A stretch of DNA of 64,000 bases, taken from contig NZ_SZPX01000001.1 of the NCBI RefSeq assembly GCF_005217605.1, forward strand, positions 248,001 to 312,000, given 5' to 3'. Each line of letters opens with the position of its first letter. Position 1 is the stretch's first letter. The notes under the pieces are model-generated. The model saw only the letters and a program-made list of their open reading frames with translations. It was not told where the DNA came from and ran no database searches. Origin of the DNA: Sulfurimonas crateris. Its GTDB lineage: Bacteria; Campylobacterota; Campylobacteria; Campylobacterales; Sulfurimonadaceae. The translations under genes were made by a program, and so were the position numbers. Below, piece by piece: positions 1 through 7,997 of this stretch.

Positions 1-608
1 TCAAGAGCATCGGCAATATCTGATGAGAGAAGCTTCTCATCTTCATGATGGCTTGTCTCAAATCTAAGAGCGTTGTAAAAGTTGCTATGCGTCATATCCG
101 GATTTATGTTCGTAACGCTCAGAGAACTCTTTCTGGTCTCCTCAAAAAGAGAGTCTCCAAAGGCTTTAAGCCCCGCTTTTGTAGCACCGTAAACTCCTGC
201 AAATTTACTTGACCTAAGCGCTTCTATGGAGTTTATGTTTATAAGATAGCCGCTGTTTTTTTTCAAGTTGCGAAGCAGGGCATTCGCAAGAAGCATCGGA
301 GCGGTAAGATTTAAAAACACCATGTCGGTGATAGTTTTGTTGTCTAGCTCTTCATGAGGTTCAAACCTGCCGAACCCGGCGCAGTTTACAAGCATATATA
401 TATCTTCGTTTGATAGTTTTTTGCAAGTTGCAAGGGTTGACTTCTCATCTGAGAGGTCTGCTTGAAGCGGCGTGAAATTTTGGGAGTCAAAATCCTCTTT
501 TTTAACGCCTCTGCTGACTCCTATAACCTTATAATCAAGCAGTAGCAATCTTCTTGCGATCTCTTTTCCTATACCGCTGCTTGCTCCTGTGACCACGACT
601 TTTCTCAT
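1..608 (-). CDS. Short-chain dehydrogenase/reductase (C-terminus cut by window edge)
   Basis: Translating the minus strand from the ATG at 608-606 gives an uninterrupted frame to base 1. It begins MRKVVVTGASSGIGKEIA, the glycine-rich Rossmann motif (TGxxxGIG) of classical SDR enzymes. An NCAG motif follows near residue 80 and the catalytic YxxxK (YGATK) near residue 150, so the NAD(P)-binding and catalytic parts are complete. Only the substrate-binding C-terminus is missing. The ATG overlaps the TGA of the upstream nucleosidase-like gene (ATGA), which implies co-translation. Family membership is clear; substrate and direction of the redox reaction cannot be read from the sequence. Confidence 0.9.
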   Translation of the reverse strand, partial: MRKVVVTGASSGIGKEIARRLLLLDYKVIGVSRGVKKEDFDSQNFTPLQADLSDEKSTLATCKKLSNEDIYMLVNCAGFGRFEPHEELDNKTITDMVFLNLTAPMLLANALLRNLKKNSGYLININSIEALRSSKFAGVYGATKAGLKAFGDSLFEETRKSSLSVTNINPDMTHSNFYNALRFETSHHEDEKLLSSDIADAL

Positions 609-1138
609 CTTGCAACCTCTTTAATAATCTCATCAACTACATTTAAGATCAATTTTTTAGTACCATCTTTCGTAACTCTATTTGGCTCAAAATGATCGCT
701 TACAACCTTGAAGATGAAGCAGTTTTGCTTCTCTTTTAGGGCTTCATAAAAGCCAAACGACTCCATATCCACTATCTCGTATTGATCTTTGGATATCTCT
801 TCATTAGTGCATGTTATAGAGTGCAGGGAGCTTTTGTTGAGAGTATGGCTTGCCCCTCTGTATATAATTGAGCCGATATTGAGCAGAGTACCTATCTTAT
901 GACTCTTATTCGCTCCGCAGATACCCACATTGATAAACCTATCTTCGCTGCTGTGAGAAAACTTTTTTAAAAGAAATGTGGCGGCTTTTTTTGCAGACTT
1001 TACTCCGACCCCGCTAACAATCACTCTGAAGTTCTCATTTTCAAAAATGGTGTAGCCATCAGAACTTGTTTTAGTAAGGCTGTATTTCTCAACAAATGCC
1101 TGAGCTTCCGATTTTAGAGCTGTTACAATATATAGCAT
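605..1138 (-). CDS. Nucleoside phosphorylase / MTA-SAH nucleosidase superfamily protein
   Basis: About 177 residues. The C-terminal half has the superfamily signature VDMESFGFYEA (the MTA/SAH nucleosidase-type DMEs segment that binds the ribose) followed by FKVVSDH, where the catalytic Asp normally lies. The middle has INVGICGA, resembling the usual GxAG(A/G) phosphate or base-site strand. It is shorter than a typical 230-residue MTAN, so the substrate is uncertain. The frame is open up to a TTG at 1153, but the ATG at 1138 is preferred. A TACAAT hexamer lies 5 bases before it and there is no Shine-Dalgarno sequence, so the mRNA may be leaderless. Translationally coupled to the downstream SDR. 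Confidence 0.75.
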   Translation of the reverse strand: MLYIVTALKSEAQAFVEKYSLTKTSSDGYTIFENENFRVIVSGVGVKSAKKAATFLLKKFSHSSEDRFINVGICGANKSHKIGTLLNIGSIIYRGASHTLNKSSLHSITCTNEEISKDQYEIVDMESFGFYEALKEKQNCFIFKVVSDHFEPNRVTKDGTKKLILNVVDEIIKEVAR

Positions 1139-1221
1139 GGCGTATTGTATCAAAAATGCCGTTTTTTACGGTAGAATTATCTATGTAGGCTTTTATAATA
1201 AAAGGGTGAAAGGATTTGGTT

Positions 1222-1560
1222 ATGTTTGTTTTAAATGTTGATTATTCAAATTTGGACTATGACAATCTAGCGCTCTTAATAGGGGTGAAAAGCAGATATA
1301 TTCCTATGATAGTTGAGAGTTTTTTAAAAGAGACAGACTCGATTCTAGAGACTCTTGAGAAATCTATACAGAGCAAGGATTATGATAAGATAAGATCAAA
1401 TGCACATGCCATAAAGGGGAGTGCCGGAAATATAAAATTTAACGAGATATATGAGATGGCAATGGAGATGGAGCAAGCAGCTGCAAAACAAAACAGCGAG
1501 TTTGATTATAAACTATATTTGGGTGCCATAAAAAGTGCCGTAGGTACAATATCTCTTTGA
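1222..1560 (+). CDS. Hpt-domain phosphotransfer protein
   Basis: Encodes 112 residues that are essentially a single Hpt four-helix bundle. The phospho-accepting histidine lies in AHAIKGSAGNI near residue 68, the standard HxxKGxxxxxG motif. Such proteins relay phosphate between hybrid kinases and response-regulator receivers. The frame could begin at TTG 1216, but AAAGGA at 1209-1214 is 7 bases before ATG 1222, so ATG 1222 is chosen. It is a stand-alone Hpt. About 1.2 kb away on the other strand lies a REC-PP2C-HATPase gene of the HsbR type, whose Pseudomonas counterpart is phosphorylated by an Hpt protein (HptB). That pairing here is inference. Confidence 0.88.
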   Translation: MFVLNVDYSNLDYDNLALLIGVKSRYIPMIVESFLKETDSILETLEKSIQSKDYDKIRSNAHAIKGSAGNIKFNEIYEMAMEMEQAAAKQNSEFDYKLYLGAIKSAVGTISL

Positions 1561-1587
1561 TTCTTTGTTTAATTTAACTTTTTTGGC

Positions 1588-1593
1588 TATAAT
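1588..1593 (+). promoter_or_regulatory. -10 element for SRP RNA
   Basis: A perfect TATAAT sits 6 bases before g1600, right at the predicted 5' end of the SRP RNA. The upstream 25 bases are T-rich with no good -35 hexamer, as is common for sigma70 promoters in Campylobacterota. Confidence 0.7.
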
Positions 1594-1599
1594 TGCGTC

Positions 1600-1705
1600 G
1601 CTTCTCTTTAGACCTGTGCAATAGTGCTTTGAGGTACTGTGTCAGGGTAGGAATACAGCAGCACGCCTTAGAGTGTTATGTGCCGCAGGTATCTGGAGGG
1701 AAGTA
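1600..1705 (+). ncRNA. ffs: Signal recognition particle RNA (small bacterial 4.5S type)
   Basis: The conserved SRP domain IV is visible as GTCAGG, a GGAA tetraloop region and CAGCAGC (about 1640-1665). These form the asymmetric loop and apical loop bound by Ffh. The arms 1601-1619 (CTTCTCTTTAGACCTGTGC) and 1683-1703 (ending GGAGGGAAG) pair to give the long closing helix of a roughly 100-nt hairpin. A TATAAT box precedes it. Ends are set by the base pairing and are good to a few bases. Confidence 0.9.
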
Positions 1706-1740
1706 CTTTAAAGACAATGCTTTTGCTAAATTTCTTCGTT

Positions 1741-1799
1741 GAAATTAAGTGAATTTTCGTCATTTACCACAAGTAAACTCCTCAAATTAACTTAATTTC
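1741..1799. repeat. Imperfect palindrome downstream of ffs
   Basis: Arms of 10 bases (gaaattaagt at 1741-1750 and acttaatttc at 1790-1799) are exact reverse complements around a 39-base centre. A smaller tttac/gtaaa pair lies inside. No T-run follows, so it is not a classical terminator. It looks like a REP-type intergenic element, but no second copy was seen in this window. Confidence 0.4.
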
Positions 1800-1818
1800 G
1801 CCTCGAACTTTAACAAAA

Positions 1819-2049
1819 TCATTTGTCGTTTCTATGTTTTGAGATCCCGCACGCCTGATTCGGCTTTGGAGGATTGTTCTTTAAGTAGGTCAGATCTTCT
1901 AGCGTCTGTGCAAGAACTCTTTTTTGTTGCAGCAGGGGCAGCATTTGGTTGTCTTTTTCATTCATCGGCAGACTCATATCCATAAGTATTGTCTCTACCT
2001 CTTTATCCAGATCTTGCAGCGCGTTATTTATATGTTTGATTGAATTCAT
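1819..2049 (-). CDS. Small hypothetical protein
   Basis: 76 residues, mostly helical and charged, with a long leucine/glutamine-rich helix (MLPLLQQKRVLAQTLEDL) and a proline-rich tail ending CGISKHRNDK. No family recognised. There is no Shine-Dalgarno sequence; TATACT lies exactly 6 bases before the ATG on the minus strand, so the transcript may start at the start codon. It sits between the ffs palindrome and the divergent rpmI-rplT operon. Likely real but of unknown function. Confidence 0.55.
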   Translation of the reverse strand: MNSIKHINNALQDLDKEVETILMDMSLPMNEKDNQMLPLLQQKRVLAQTLEDLTYLKNNPPKPNQACGISKHRNDK

Positions 2050-2083
2050 AGTGTGAGTATAACAAAAATTAAAAAAATTTGGG

Positions 2084-2089
2084 TATAAT
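2084..2089 (+). promoter_or_regulatory. -10 element of rpmI-rplT
   Basis: TATAAT about 28 bases before the rpmI ATG, in an A/T-rich region, preceded by GGG and followed by TTCGCTTC. It is the only good -10 match ahead of the operon. Confidence 0.6.
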
Positions 2090-2116
2090 TTCGCTTCAAT
2101 TTACAAAGGAGTTTCG

Positions 2117-2308
2117 ATGCCAAAGATGAAATCGGTTAAAGGCGCTGTAAAGCGTTTTAAAGTTAAGAAAAACGGCACTGTTAAGCGCGGTACAGCGTTT
2201 AGAAGCCATATCTTGACAAAACAAGATTCAGATACTCGCACAAAGCAAAACAGACCAAAAGTCGTTGCAAAAGTTGATGAAAAAAACATTAAGGCTATGA
2301 TCAACTAA
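2117..2308 (+). CDS. rpmI: 50S ribosomal protein L35
   Basis: 63 residues, basic, beginning [16 protein letters not shown], as in bacterial L35 (K-rich N-terminus, then [12 protein letters not shown] and a [10 protein letters not shown] segment). Preceded by AAAGGAG at about 2105. It forms the usual rpmI-rplT pair, here separated by a 107-base spacer that can fold into several hairpins. L35 is a late-assembly protein of the large subunit. Confidence 0.97.
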   Translation: MPKMKSVKGAVKRFKVKKNGTVKRGTAFRSHILTKQDSDTRTKQNRPKVVAKVDEKNIKAMIN

Positions 2309-2329
2309 TTTTAGTTGATTGTTAAATCT

Positions 2330-2415
2330 CCAGCAAAATAGTGCTGGGCAAGACCACCTAAGATGTGGCACCTTGAACACGAGAGAGTGTCTGGGTAAAG
2401 AAAAAAGGAAATAGA
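2330..2415 (+). promoter_or_regulatory. Structured rpmI-rplT spacer, possible L20 autoregulatory leader
   Basis: Three successive small hairpins can be drawn: ccagca/tgctgg, ccac/gtgg and acac/gtgt. The motif GGGCAAGACC lies directly after the first, then AAAAAAGGA before rplT. In E. coli and Bacillus the L20 operon is autoregulated through mRNA that mimics the 23S rRNA site. The position fits, but no match to a known L20 leader was tested. Confidence 0.4.
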
Positions 2416-2775
2416 ATGCCAAGAGTAAAAACAGGTGTTGTTCGCAGAAGAAGACACAAAAAAATATTAAAACTTGCAAAAGGTTTTTATAGCGGACGTC
2501 GTAAACACTTCCGTAAAGCAAAAGAGCAGTTAGAGCGCTCAATGTACTACTCATTCCGTGACCGCAAGCAGAAAAAACGTGATTTCCGTAAACTATGGAT
2601 CATCCGTATCAACGCTGCATGTCGTCTTAACGGTATGAACTATTCAACATTCATAAACGGTATGAAAAAAGCAGGCATCGAGCTTGACCGTAAAGTACTT
2701 GCTGATATGGCGATGAATGATGCAGCAGGCTTTAGTGCAGTTGCAACAGCATCAAAAGCAGCATTATCAAAGTAG
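2416..2775 (+). CDS. rplT: 50S ribosomal protein L20
   Basis: 119 residues starting [20 protein letters not shown], the standard basic N-terminal extension of L20 that threads into 23S rRNA. The globular domain follows ([43 protein letters not shown]). The length matches the family. L20 is needed early in 50S assembly and often represses its own operon. AAAAAGGAAATAG precedes the ATG. Confidence 0.98.
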   Translation: MPRVKTGVVRRRRHKKILKLAKGFYSGRRKHFRKAKEQLERSMYYSFRDRKQKKRDFRKLWIIRINAACRLNGMNYSTFINGMKKAGIELDRKVLADMAMNDAAGFSAVATASKAALSK

Positions 2776-2789
2776 AGTCAATAAGCAGG

Positions 2790-2807
2790 GTGTGACTTCG
2801 GTCGCAC
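2790..2807. terminator. UUCG-capped hairpin between rplT and the convergent signalling gene
   Basis: GTGTGAC, the loop TTCG and GTCGCAC form a 7-bp stem (one G-T pair) closed by the stable cUUCGg tetraloop, 14 bases after the rplT stop. Neither strand has a T-run next to it, so it is either a weak terminator or an mRNA 3'-end stabiliser. Confidence 0.45.
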
Positions 2808-4486
2808 TACGCTTTATGCAAAAAAAGAACGCTGGTTCCCTCTGAGTTATAATAGAGTCCAAGCGAAGATTGTCTTGAGATATAGATCCCTCTTCCGTTA
2901 AAATTATCCCTATCTTTAAAAATTTCACGTAAAATAGTGGTATTAAAACCTTGACCCTCATCTTTTATAAGTGTAGCCATATATCTACTTGAATTTGCCT
3001 CTATGATATCGATGGTCACAGTTATCTCTTTTTTGCAACTCTTTTGGAGCTCTTCAAGTGTAGTAAAATAGATATCTTCACTTAGCAGCCTATGCTTTGT
3101 TTTAGCGTCAAGACCAAGATTTCCGTGCTCGTAAGCGTTCATAAAGAGCTCAGAGAAAACTACACCGGCATTATATGCCAGCTTATAGTTTGTGGTAAAA
3201 CCGCTCCAGATATCCGTATACCAGTCATTAGCCTCTTCAACTGCATTTAAAGTGCTCTCAAAAGTTTTTGTAATACGTTTCTCTTTTTGGCTCGAAGGAA
3301 GCTGGTTTATAAATATGAAGGTCATATCATCCTCCTGAGCATCTATCTTGTATAAAAGCTTCTCTTTTAGTTCATCTTTTGTAAAAGAGCGCAGAAAATC
3401 GTTCTCAATAAAGTTCGCGTAGAGTTTACCTTTTTCTCTAACACTATTCTCTACTAAGCCGTCACTATAAAATAGGAGTTTTGTGATTTTGGAAATATCT
3501 GTTTCAGATATCGCGAATTGATCGGTAAATTTGCTCATAGGAGGATTGTTTGATCTGATTTTTATTACTTCGTTGTCAATGGACTGCGTAAGTGATGGCG
3601 GCATTGCAAATTTTGAATATATCATAGTTGAATTTTTATAGTCCATTACTATAAATTCTGTTGAGAGAGCCTCTTCATCAAGAATGATCGGTTTTATATA
3701 CTCCAGAGACGATTCTATCAATCTTTTTAATGAAAAATCTTCCCCCATTTTATCTACAGCATGGTTTACATAAGCAGTCAGAAGCATTGAACTGAGCGAT
3801 GCAGAGAGACCTTTGCCCATCCCATCGACAATAAAGTAAAATACTCTCTCTGCACATATTTTTCTTGCACTGTAAGCATCCCCGCTTAAAATATCTAATG
3901 GTTTATATAAAAAATCAACAAGTGTTGTCTGTTCTGTATCTAGCATTTTGTAATAAAAGTCGTTTCTTACGATATTTAGCTCTTTTGAGAAAGCCAGATC
4001 TTCCTGATACGAGTTATACTCCTCTTTTCTCTCAAGCTCTCTTATCTTTTTCTCTCTCTGCTCTTTGAGATAGTTGCCCGCAAAGATAAGCTTTGAAACA
4101 TTCTCTATGGCCTGCATAACTTCAGATACGATTATTGGTTTTTTTAAAAAGTTGTTGACGTTTAGCTGGAGAGCTTGAACTATAACGTCAATATCTTGTA
4201 TGGCGGAGACTAGAATGATCGGAATCTCTTTATCGCCATCTCTTATTTTTTTGATCATCTCTATGCCGTTTAGTACAGGCATATCGTAGTCAACGATAAT
4301 TAGATCGATCTTTTGATTTTGAAACTTCTCATACCCATCTTCGCCGTTATCAGCAAGGATGATATTCGCTACAAGGTCTTCAAAGATGGATTGATAAAGA
4401 AGCTGTGTGGTTTTATTGTCTTCAACACAAAGAAGTGTTAAAGACTTTAGATAGACTAAGATTGAACTATCGATAGTACCGTTCAT
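2807..4486 (-). CDS. REC-PP2C-HATPase regulator of a partner-switching module (HsbR-like)
   Basis: 559 residues, three domains. Residues about 14-130 are a receiver with the phospho-acceptor in DLIIVDYDMP (Asp66). A coiled linker leads to a SpoIIE/PP2C phosphatase (about 180-395) with LSGDAYS, FYFIVDGMGKG and FYSDGLVE metal-binding segments. Residues 430-555 are an RsbW-type HATPase (FSELFMNAYEHGN N-box, KDEGQGF G1 box, NGRGI G2 box). Phosphatase and kinase acting on a STAS antagonist are thus joined in one chain under receiver control, as in Pseudomonas HsbR. The start ATG overlaps the stop of the chemoreceptor gene (TAATG), and a STAS gene leads the same operon. Confidence 0.9.
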   Translation of the reverse strand: MNGTIDSSILVYLKSLTLLCVEDNKTTQLLYQSIFEDLVANIILADNGEDGYEKFQNQKIDLIIVDYDMPVLNGIEMIKKIRDGDKEIPIILVSAIQDIDVIVQALQLNVNNFLKKPIIVSEVMQAIENVSKLIFAGNYLKEQREKKIRELERKEEYNSYQEDLAFSKELNIVRNDFYYKMLDTEQTTLVDFLYKPLDILSGDAYSARKICAERVFYFIVDGMGKGLSASLSSMLLTAYVNHAVDKMGEDFSLKRLIESSLEYIKPIILDEEALSTEFIVMDYKNSTMIYSKFAMPPSLTQSIDNEVIKIRSNNPPMSKFTDQFAISETDISKITKLLFYSDGLVENSVREKGKLYANFIENDFLRSFTKDELKEKLLYKIDAQEDDMTFIFINQLPSSQKEKRITKTFESTLNAVEEANDWYTDIWSGFTTNYKLAYNAGVVFSELFMNAYEHGNLGLDAKTKHRLLSEDIYFTTLEELQKSCKKEITVTIDIIEANSSRYMATLIKDEGQGFNTTILREIFKDRDNFNGRGIYISRQSSLGLYYNSEGTSVLFLHKA

Positions 4487-6462
4487 TAAATTCTAAATTT
4501 ACTAAGTTCGTCTTGTAGTCTGCGTGCATCGTCTGAGAGTTTTGTAGCGGCATTGTCAACTAAGTTTCTATGCTCTGTATTTTTCTGCGATATCTCTATC
4601 ACTTCATCCATATCGCGTATAAGCTCTTTCGTCTTTGTCGCAATATATGTACTCTGGTACATTACATCACTTGACTTGTCGGTTGTGATAGAGAGGTTCT
4701 CTTTTGTTGTTTGTGCAGATGCGATAAGGTCTTGTGCAGAATCTGCAATATTACCCATACTCTCTGATGTTTTGTTTGTCTCTTCTGAGATCTCAACAAC
4801 GTTTTGAGTGATAAGATTGACATTTGCACTGATCTCACTAAGACTCTTTTGTGTTCTCTCCGCAAGTTTTCTCACCTCATCCGCAACAACCGCGAACCCT
4901 CTTCCATGTTCACCCGCACGTGCCGCTTCGATAGCCGCATTGAGTGCTAACAGATTTGTCTGGTCTGCGATATCGGAGATGATAGCCAATACGTCCTTAA
5001 TGTTTTTAGCCTGTTCCGTAAGTGAAGAGACCTTTTGAACTAGGTCTTGCTGATTCTCATTACCCACCTCGATCGCTACAACTACAGAATCTAGTTTCTC
5101 TATAAAACCGTCAAGAACGCTAAATGTCTTTTTCAAATCTTCAGTAACAGTTATAGATGCCTCTTCGATAGCGTCAAGGCGTTCGCCAACTTCGCTGACT
5201 AATACATTTATATTTGATATTTTTACATCCGCAAACTCACCATTTTTAGTAAGTTCATCAACTATATCGTTTAGGTTCTTACTCTCTTTTGATGTCGTCT
5301 CAGATACGTCTTTTGCCTGATAGACACTCTGCTTGAAAGCGACGATCATTACATGCAGAGCTTTAGATATCTGGGAGATCTCATCTTTGCCCTCTACCAC
5401 GACATCGCACGTTAGGTCTAGGTTGCTAGATACGCACTCTATCTTCTCCAAAGAGCTTCTAACACTTCTGTTGACGCCTCTGCTGACGATAAATATGATA
5501 GCAAAGATAACTATCGCAAATATTGAATAACCTGCAAGTGTTATGAGTGCGAGCATATTCTGCTCAGATTTTACTTTCTCCAAAAGCATGCTGTTTTGTT
5601 TAGCTAGTTCGTCATCAACCTCTTTTAGAAGGTTTATCTTTTTTGTTATAGTTTGAAACCACTCGACGCTGTTGACTCCGAAGTTGCCCTCAAGCGACTT
5701 TGTTCTGGCAATATCTCTCATCTTGTTTACCTGCTCTATGACAGGAGAGTTCATCTTTTGCGCATAGAGAGCTTTTGAACTCTCAGTAGCCATAGATTGG
5801 TAAGAGTCTAAATAGGCGTCCTGTTCAGCCACAAGAGTTATCCACTTTGCAAATACCCCCTCTCCAAACTTATCGGCGGCAAAAGTACCGCTAAGAACCG
5901 CTCTCTCAATTCCGGCACGCTCTTTTGACTTTAAGAAGTTTGTATAAGAGTCAAGTGCTTTTACCAGCTCTTGAGTATTTGCAAGTTTTGCGGTAAGAGA
6001 AATTATGTTGAGGATCTTTTTGTTCATACCGGTATAGTAAGCTACGACATCGCCCAAACCGATAGACAGAGAATCAACCTCGGAGCGTATCTGCGAAATT
6101 TTACTCATATCTGCGCTAAAAGCTGCTATTTCACTTTTGAGCTCTTGCGGGAAAGAGTCAAGATCAAGACCCTTTATATATGCTTCGAGTTCGCCATGCT
6201 CTTTTGTAGTATCTACTCTTTGCTTAGGCAGAATATCACCGAACTGCTTCCCTTTTGAACCGATAAAGCCTGCACTCGCACCGCGCTCTTTTTGAGTTTC
6301 ATGAATAACCAAGCTTAACTTTTGAGAGAGTATATTTAGCTCTTGCGCTTGGGCGATAATCGCATTGTTGGTGAGGGTACTTTTGAGCGTAGTTGCAATA
6401 ATAATAAGAGCGAAAGAAACAACTATTGCGGTTATAAGATTTAATTTATATTTTATTGTCAT
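4486..6462 (-). CDS. Methyl-accepting chemotaxis protein with NIT sensor domain
   Basis: 658 residues. A TM helix (about 7-28) precedes a roughly 270-residue periplasmic helical domain with the two NIT signatures [17 protein letters not shown] and [16 protein letters not shown], known from nitrate/nitrite-sensing proteins. A second TM helix (about 308-330), a HAMP-like segment and a long MA domain follow, with the canonical tip [19 protein letters not shown] and [15 protein letters not shown]. The C-terminus has no pentapeptide tether. It lies between a STAS gene (1-base gap) and the REC-PP2C-HATPase gene (TAATG overlap), so the three are surely co-expressed. Nitrate as ligand is inferred from the domain. 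Confidence 0.92.
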   Translation of the reverse strand: MTIKYKLNLITAIVVSFALIIIATTLKSTLTNNAIIAQAQELNILSQKLSLVIHETQKERGASAGFIGSKGKQFGDILPKQRVDTTKEHGELEAYIKGLDLDSFPQELKSEIAAFSADMSKISQIRSEVDSLSIGLGDVVAYYTGMNKKILNIISLTAKLANTQELVKALDSYTNFLKSKERAGIERAVLSGTFAADKFGEGVFAKWITLVAEQDAYLDSYQSMATESSKALYAQKMNSPVIEQVNKMRDIARTKSLEGNFGVNSVEWFQTITKKINLLKEVDDELAKQNSMLLEKVKSEQNMLALITLAGYSIFAIVIFAIIFIVSRGVNRSVRSSLEKIECVSSNLDLTCDVVVEGKDEISQISKALHVMIVAFKQSVYQAKDVSETTSKESKNLNDIVDELTKNGEFADVKISNINVLVSEVGERLDAIEEASITVTEDLKKTFSVLDGFIEKLDSVVVAIEVGNENQQDLVQKVSSLTEQAKNIKDVLAIISDIADQTNLLALNAAIEAARAGEHGRGFAVVADEVRKLAERTQKSLSEISANVNLITQNVVEISEETNKTSESMGNIADSAQDLIASAQTTKENLSITTDKSSDVMYQSTYIATKTKELIRDMDEVIEISQKNTEHRNLVDNAATKLSDDARRLQDELSKFRI

Positions 6463-6463
6463 A

Positions 6464-6751
6464 CTAGCCCCTTTTTGCTTTGAATGTAGAGACTAGATTA
6501 AGATCATCTAAAAGATGATAAAGCTGCTCATTTCCGACAATAACATTGAGGTCAATGTTGTCTTTTAGGACAAGTTTGTTAAGGTACCCTATTACAGACG
6601 ATGTAATGGAGAGAGAATCTATAATCTTTAGATTGATACTCTTGTGCTCGGCAATCATATTGTCAATAGTTCTTTTAATCTCTTGAAAGTCACTTATACT
6701 TTTTATGTTGCCTGTTAAGACAAGAGTGTTTGCGGATATTTGTAGTTCCAT
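6464..6751 (-). CDS. STAS-domain anti-sigma-factor-antagonist-like protein (HsbA/RsbV-like)
   Basis: 95 residues forming one STAS domain. The phosphorylatable serine region is [16 protein letters not shown], matching the DSxGxxxL loop of RsbV/SpoIIAA antagonists. The C-terminal part ([17 protein letters not shown]) matches the family's last helix and strand. First gene of the STAS-chemoreceptor-REC-PP2C-HATPase operon, with AAGG before its ATG. Its phosphorylation state should be set by the kinase and phosphatase domains of the 2807-4486 product. No cognate sigma or anti-sigma gene is nearby, so the final target is open. Confidence 0.85.
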   Translation of the reverse strand: MELQISANTLVLTGNIKSISDFQEIKRTIDNMIAEHKSINLKIIDSLSITSSVIGYLNKLVLKDNIDLNVIVGNEQLYHLLDDLNLVSTFKAKRG

Positions 6752-6810
6752 TTTAATGCCTTGTTTCTTTCTGTTTTACAGCAGTTTATTATTAATACAA
6801 TTAAAGTTAA

Positions 6811-7992
6811 CTAAAAATTAAAAAGATTGCTTAGCCACTCCTTAATCTTCCGCTCGTAGCCAATCTCTTTGAGCTGAACAAACTTCAAAGGTTTTGATAG
6901 ATATTTCTGCTTTACATACCCTCCAAAGTCGTGTGGATACAAATAGCCGCTATTGTTTTGAGTGATGTTTTTTGGAATATCCAGCATAACGCCCTCTCTT
7001 ATGGCCCTTTGAGCTTCATTGATGGCCAAATATGCGGAGTTTGATTTTGGTGACGAAGCTAGATAGATGACACATTGCGCCAATATAATTCTAGCCTCAG
7101 GATAACCGATCTTTAGCACACTTGTTAAGGTTGAGGTAGCAAGAGTAAGTGCCTGCGGGTTGGCATTCCCTACATCTTCGCTGGCTAGAACAACAAGCCT
7201 TCTTGCAATAAAATCGGCACTCTCTCCACCCTCGATAAGGCGGGCAAGGTAGTAGATAGCAGCGTCCATATCAGAGCCTCTTATCGACTTTATCATCGCA
7301 CTTGTAAGATCATAATGTACACCAGCTTCGCTGCTTCCTGCACTCAGAGCATTTGGTCTGAGGGATTTTAAGATCTCAAGAGTAATATGGGAATTTATAT
7401 TTGAGGCAAACTCAAGCAGTTTAAGCATTGCTCTTGCATCTCCGCCGCTGCTTCGTACCAGATACTCTGCAGCATCCTCGTCACATGTAGCAGAAGCAGT
7501 TGAAATCGCTTTTTGCAGAAGCTTTTTAAGAGCGTCGTTTGATATATGGTGAAGTTCAAATAGCATAGAGCGTGAACGGATTGCAGATGTAAGTGAAAAA
7601 AATGGGTTTTCAGTAGAGGCACCGATTACTAATACAGAGTTATTTTCCATAACAGGAAGCAGGACTTCCTGCTGGTTTTTAGCCAGACGATGCACCTCGT
7701 CTATGAAAATAAGTGGTTTTTCTAGAGTGTTTTTGTATTGCTCAAAAATCTTTCTTAGCTGCTCAATTTTGATACTTGTAGCATTAAACTCATAAAACGG
7801 AAGTCCCATATCTTTTGCAATGATTCTGGCAATAGATGTTTTTCCGCATCCTGATGGTCCAAAGAAGAAGCTGTGTCCAAGTGAGCCCTTTTGACACAAG
7901 ACTCTAAGCGGGGCATCTTTAGAGCTTAGATGCTCCTGTCCGATAAGTTCGTCAAAAGATTGTGGACGCAGAAGGTGGGTAAAATCATTCAA
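6811..7992 (-). CDS. rarA: Replication-associated recombination protein A (AAA+ ATPase)
   Basis: 393 residues. Starts MNDFTHLLRPQSFDELIGQEHL, then Walker A FFGPSGCGKTS, Walker B LIFIDEVHRL, sensor 1 GASTENP and arginine-finger region SRSMLFEL, as in RarA/MgsA. The C-terminal tetramerisation part includes SLRPNALSAGSSEAGVHYD, RGSDMDAAIYYLARLIEGGE and ASEDVGNANP, diagnostic for RarA over clamp loaders or RuvB. Cytoplasmic; acts at stalled forks with single-strand-binding protein. It lies downstream of the pseudouridine synthase with a 5-base gap, in a kdsD-pseudouridine synthase-rarA operon. Confidence 0.96.
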   Translation of the reverse strand: MNDFTHLLRPQSFDELIGQEHLSSKDAPLRVLCQKGSLGHSFFFGPSGCGKTSIARIIAKDMGLPFYEFNATSIKIEQLRKIFEQYKNTLEKPLIFIDEVHRLAKNQQEVLLPVMENNSVLVIGASTENPFFSLTSAIRSRSMLFELHHISNDALKKLLQKAISTASATCDEDAAEYLVRSSGGDARAMLKLLEFASNINSHITLEILKSLRPNALSAGSSEAGVHYDLTSAMIKSIRGSDMDAAIYYLARLIEGGESADFIARRLVVLASEDVGNANPQALTLATSTLTSVLKIGYPEARIILAQCVIYLASSPKSNSAYLAINEAQRAIREGVMLDIPKNITQNNSGYLYPHDFGGYVKQKYLSKPLKFVQLKEIGYERKIKEWLSNLFNF

Positions 7993-7997
7993 TTTTA

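Noticed and set aside
2228-2554. Minus-strand frame of 108 codons across rpmI-rplT
   Set aside because: It spans two ribosomal genes and their spacer in antisense, with no ribosome site and Leu/Phe-rich content typical of antisense of basic proteins.
6464-6751. STAS gene as part of a sigma-B operon
   Set aside because: No sigma factor or stand-alone anti-sigma kinase is adjacent; the kinase domain is fused to the receiver-phosphatase protein, so the HsbR/HsbA model fits better.
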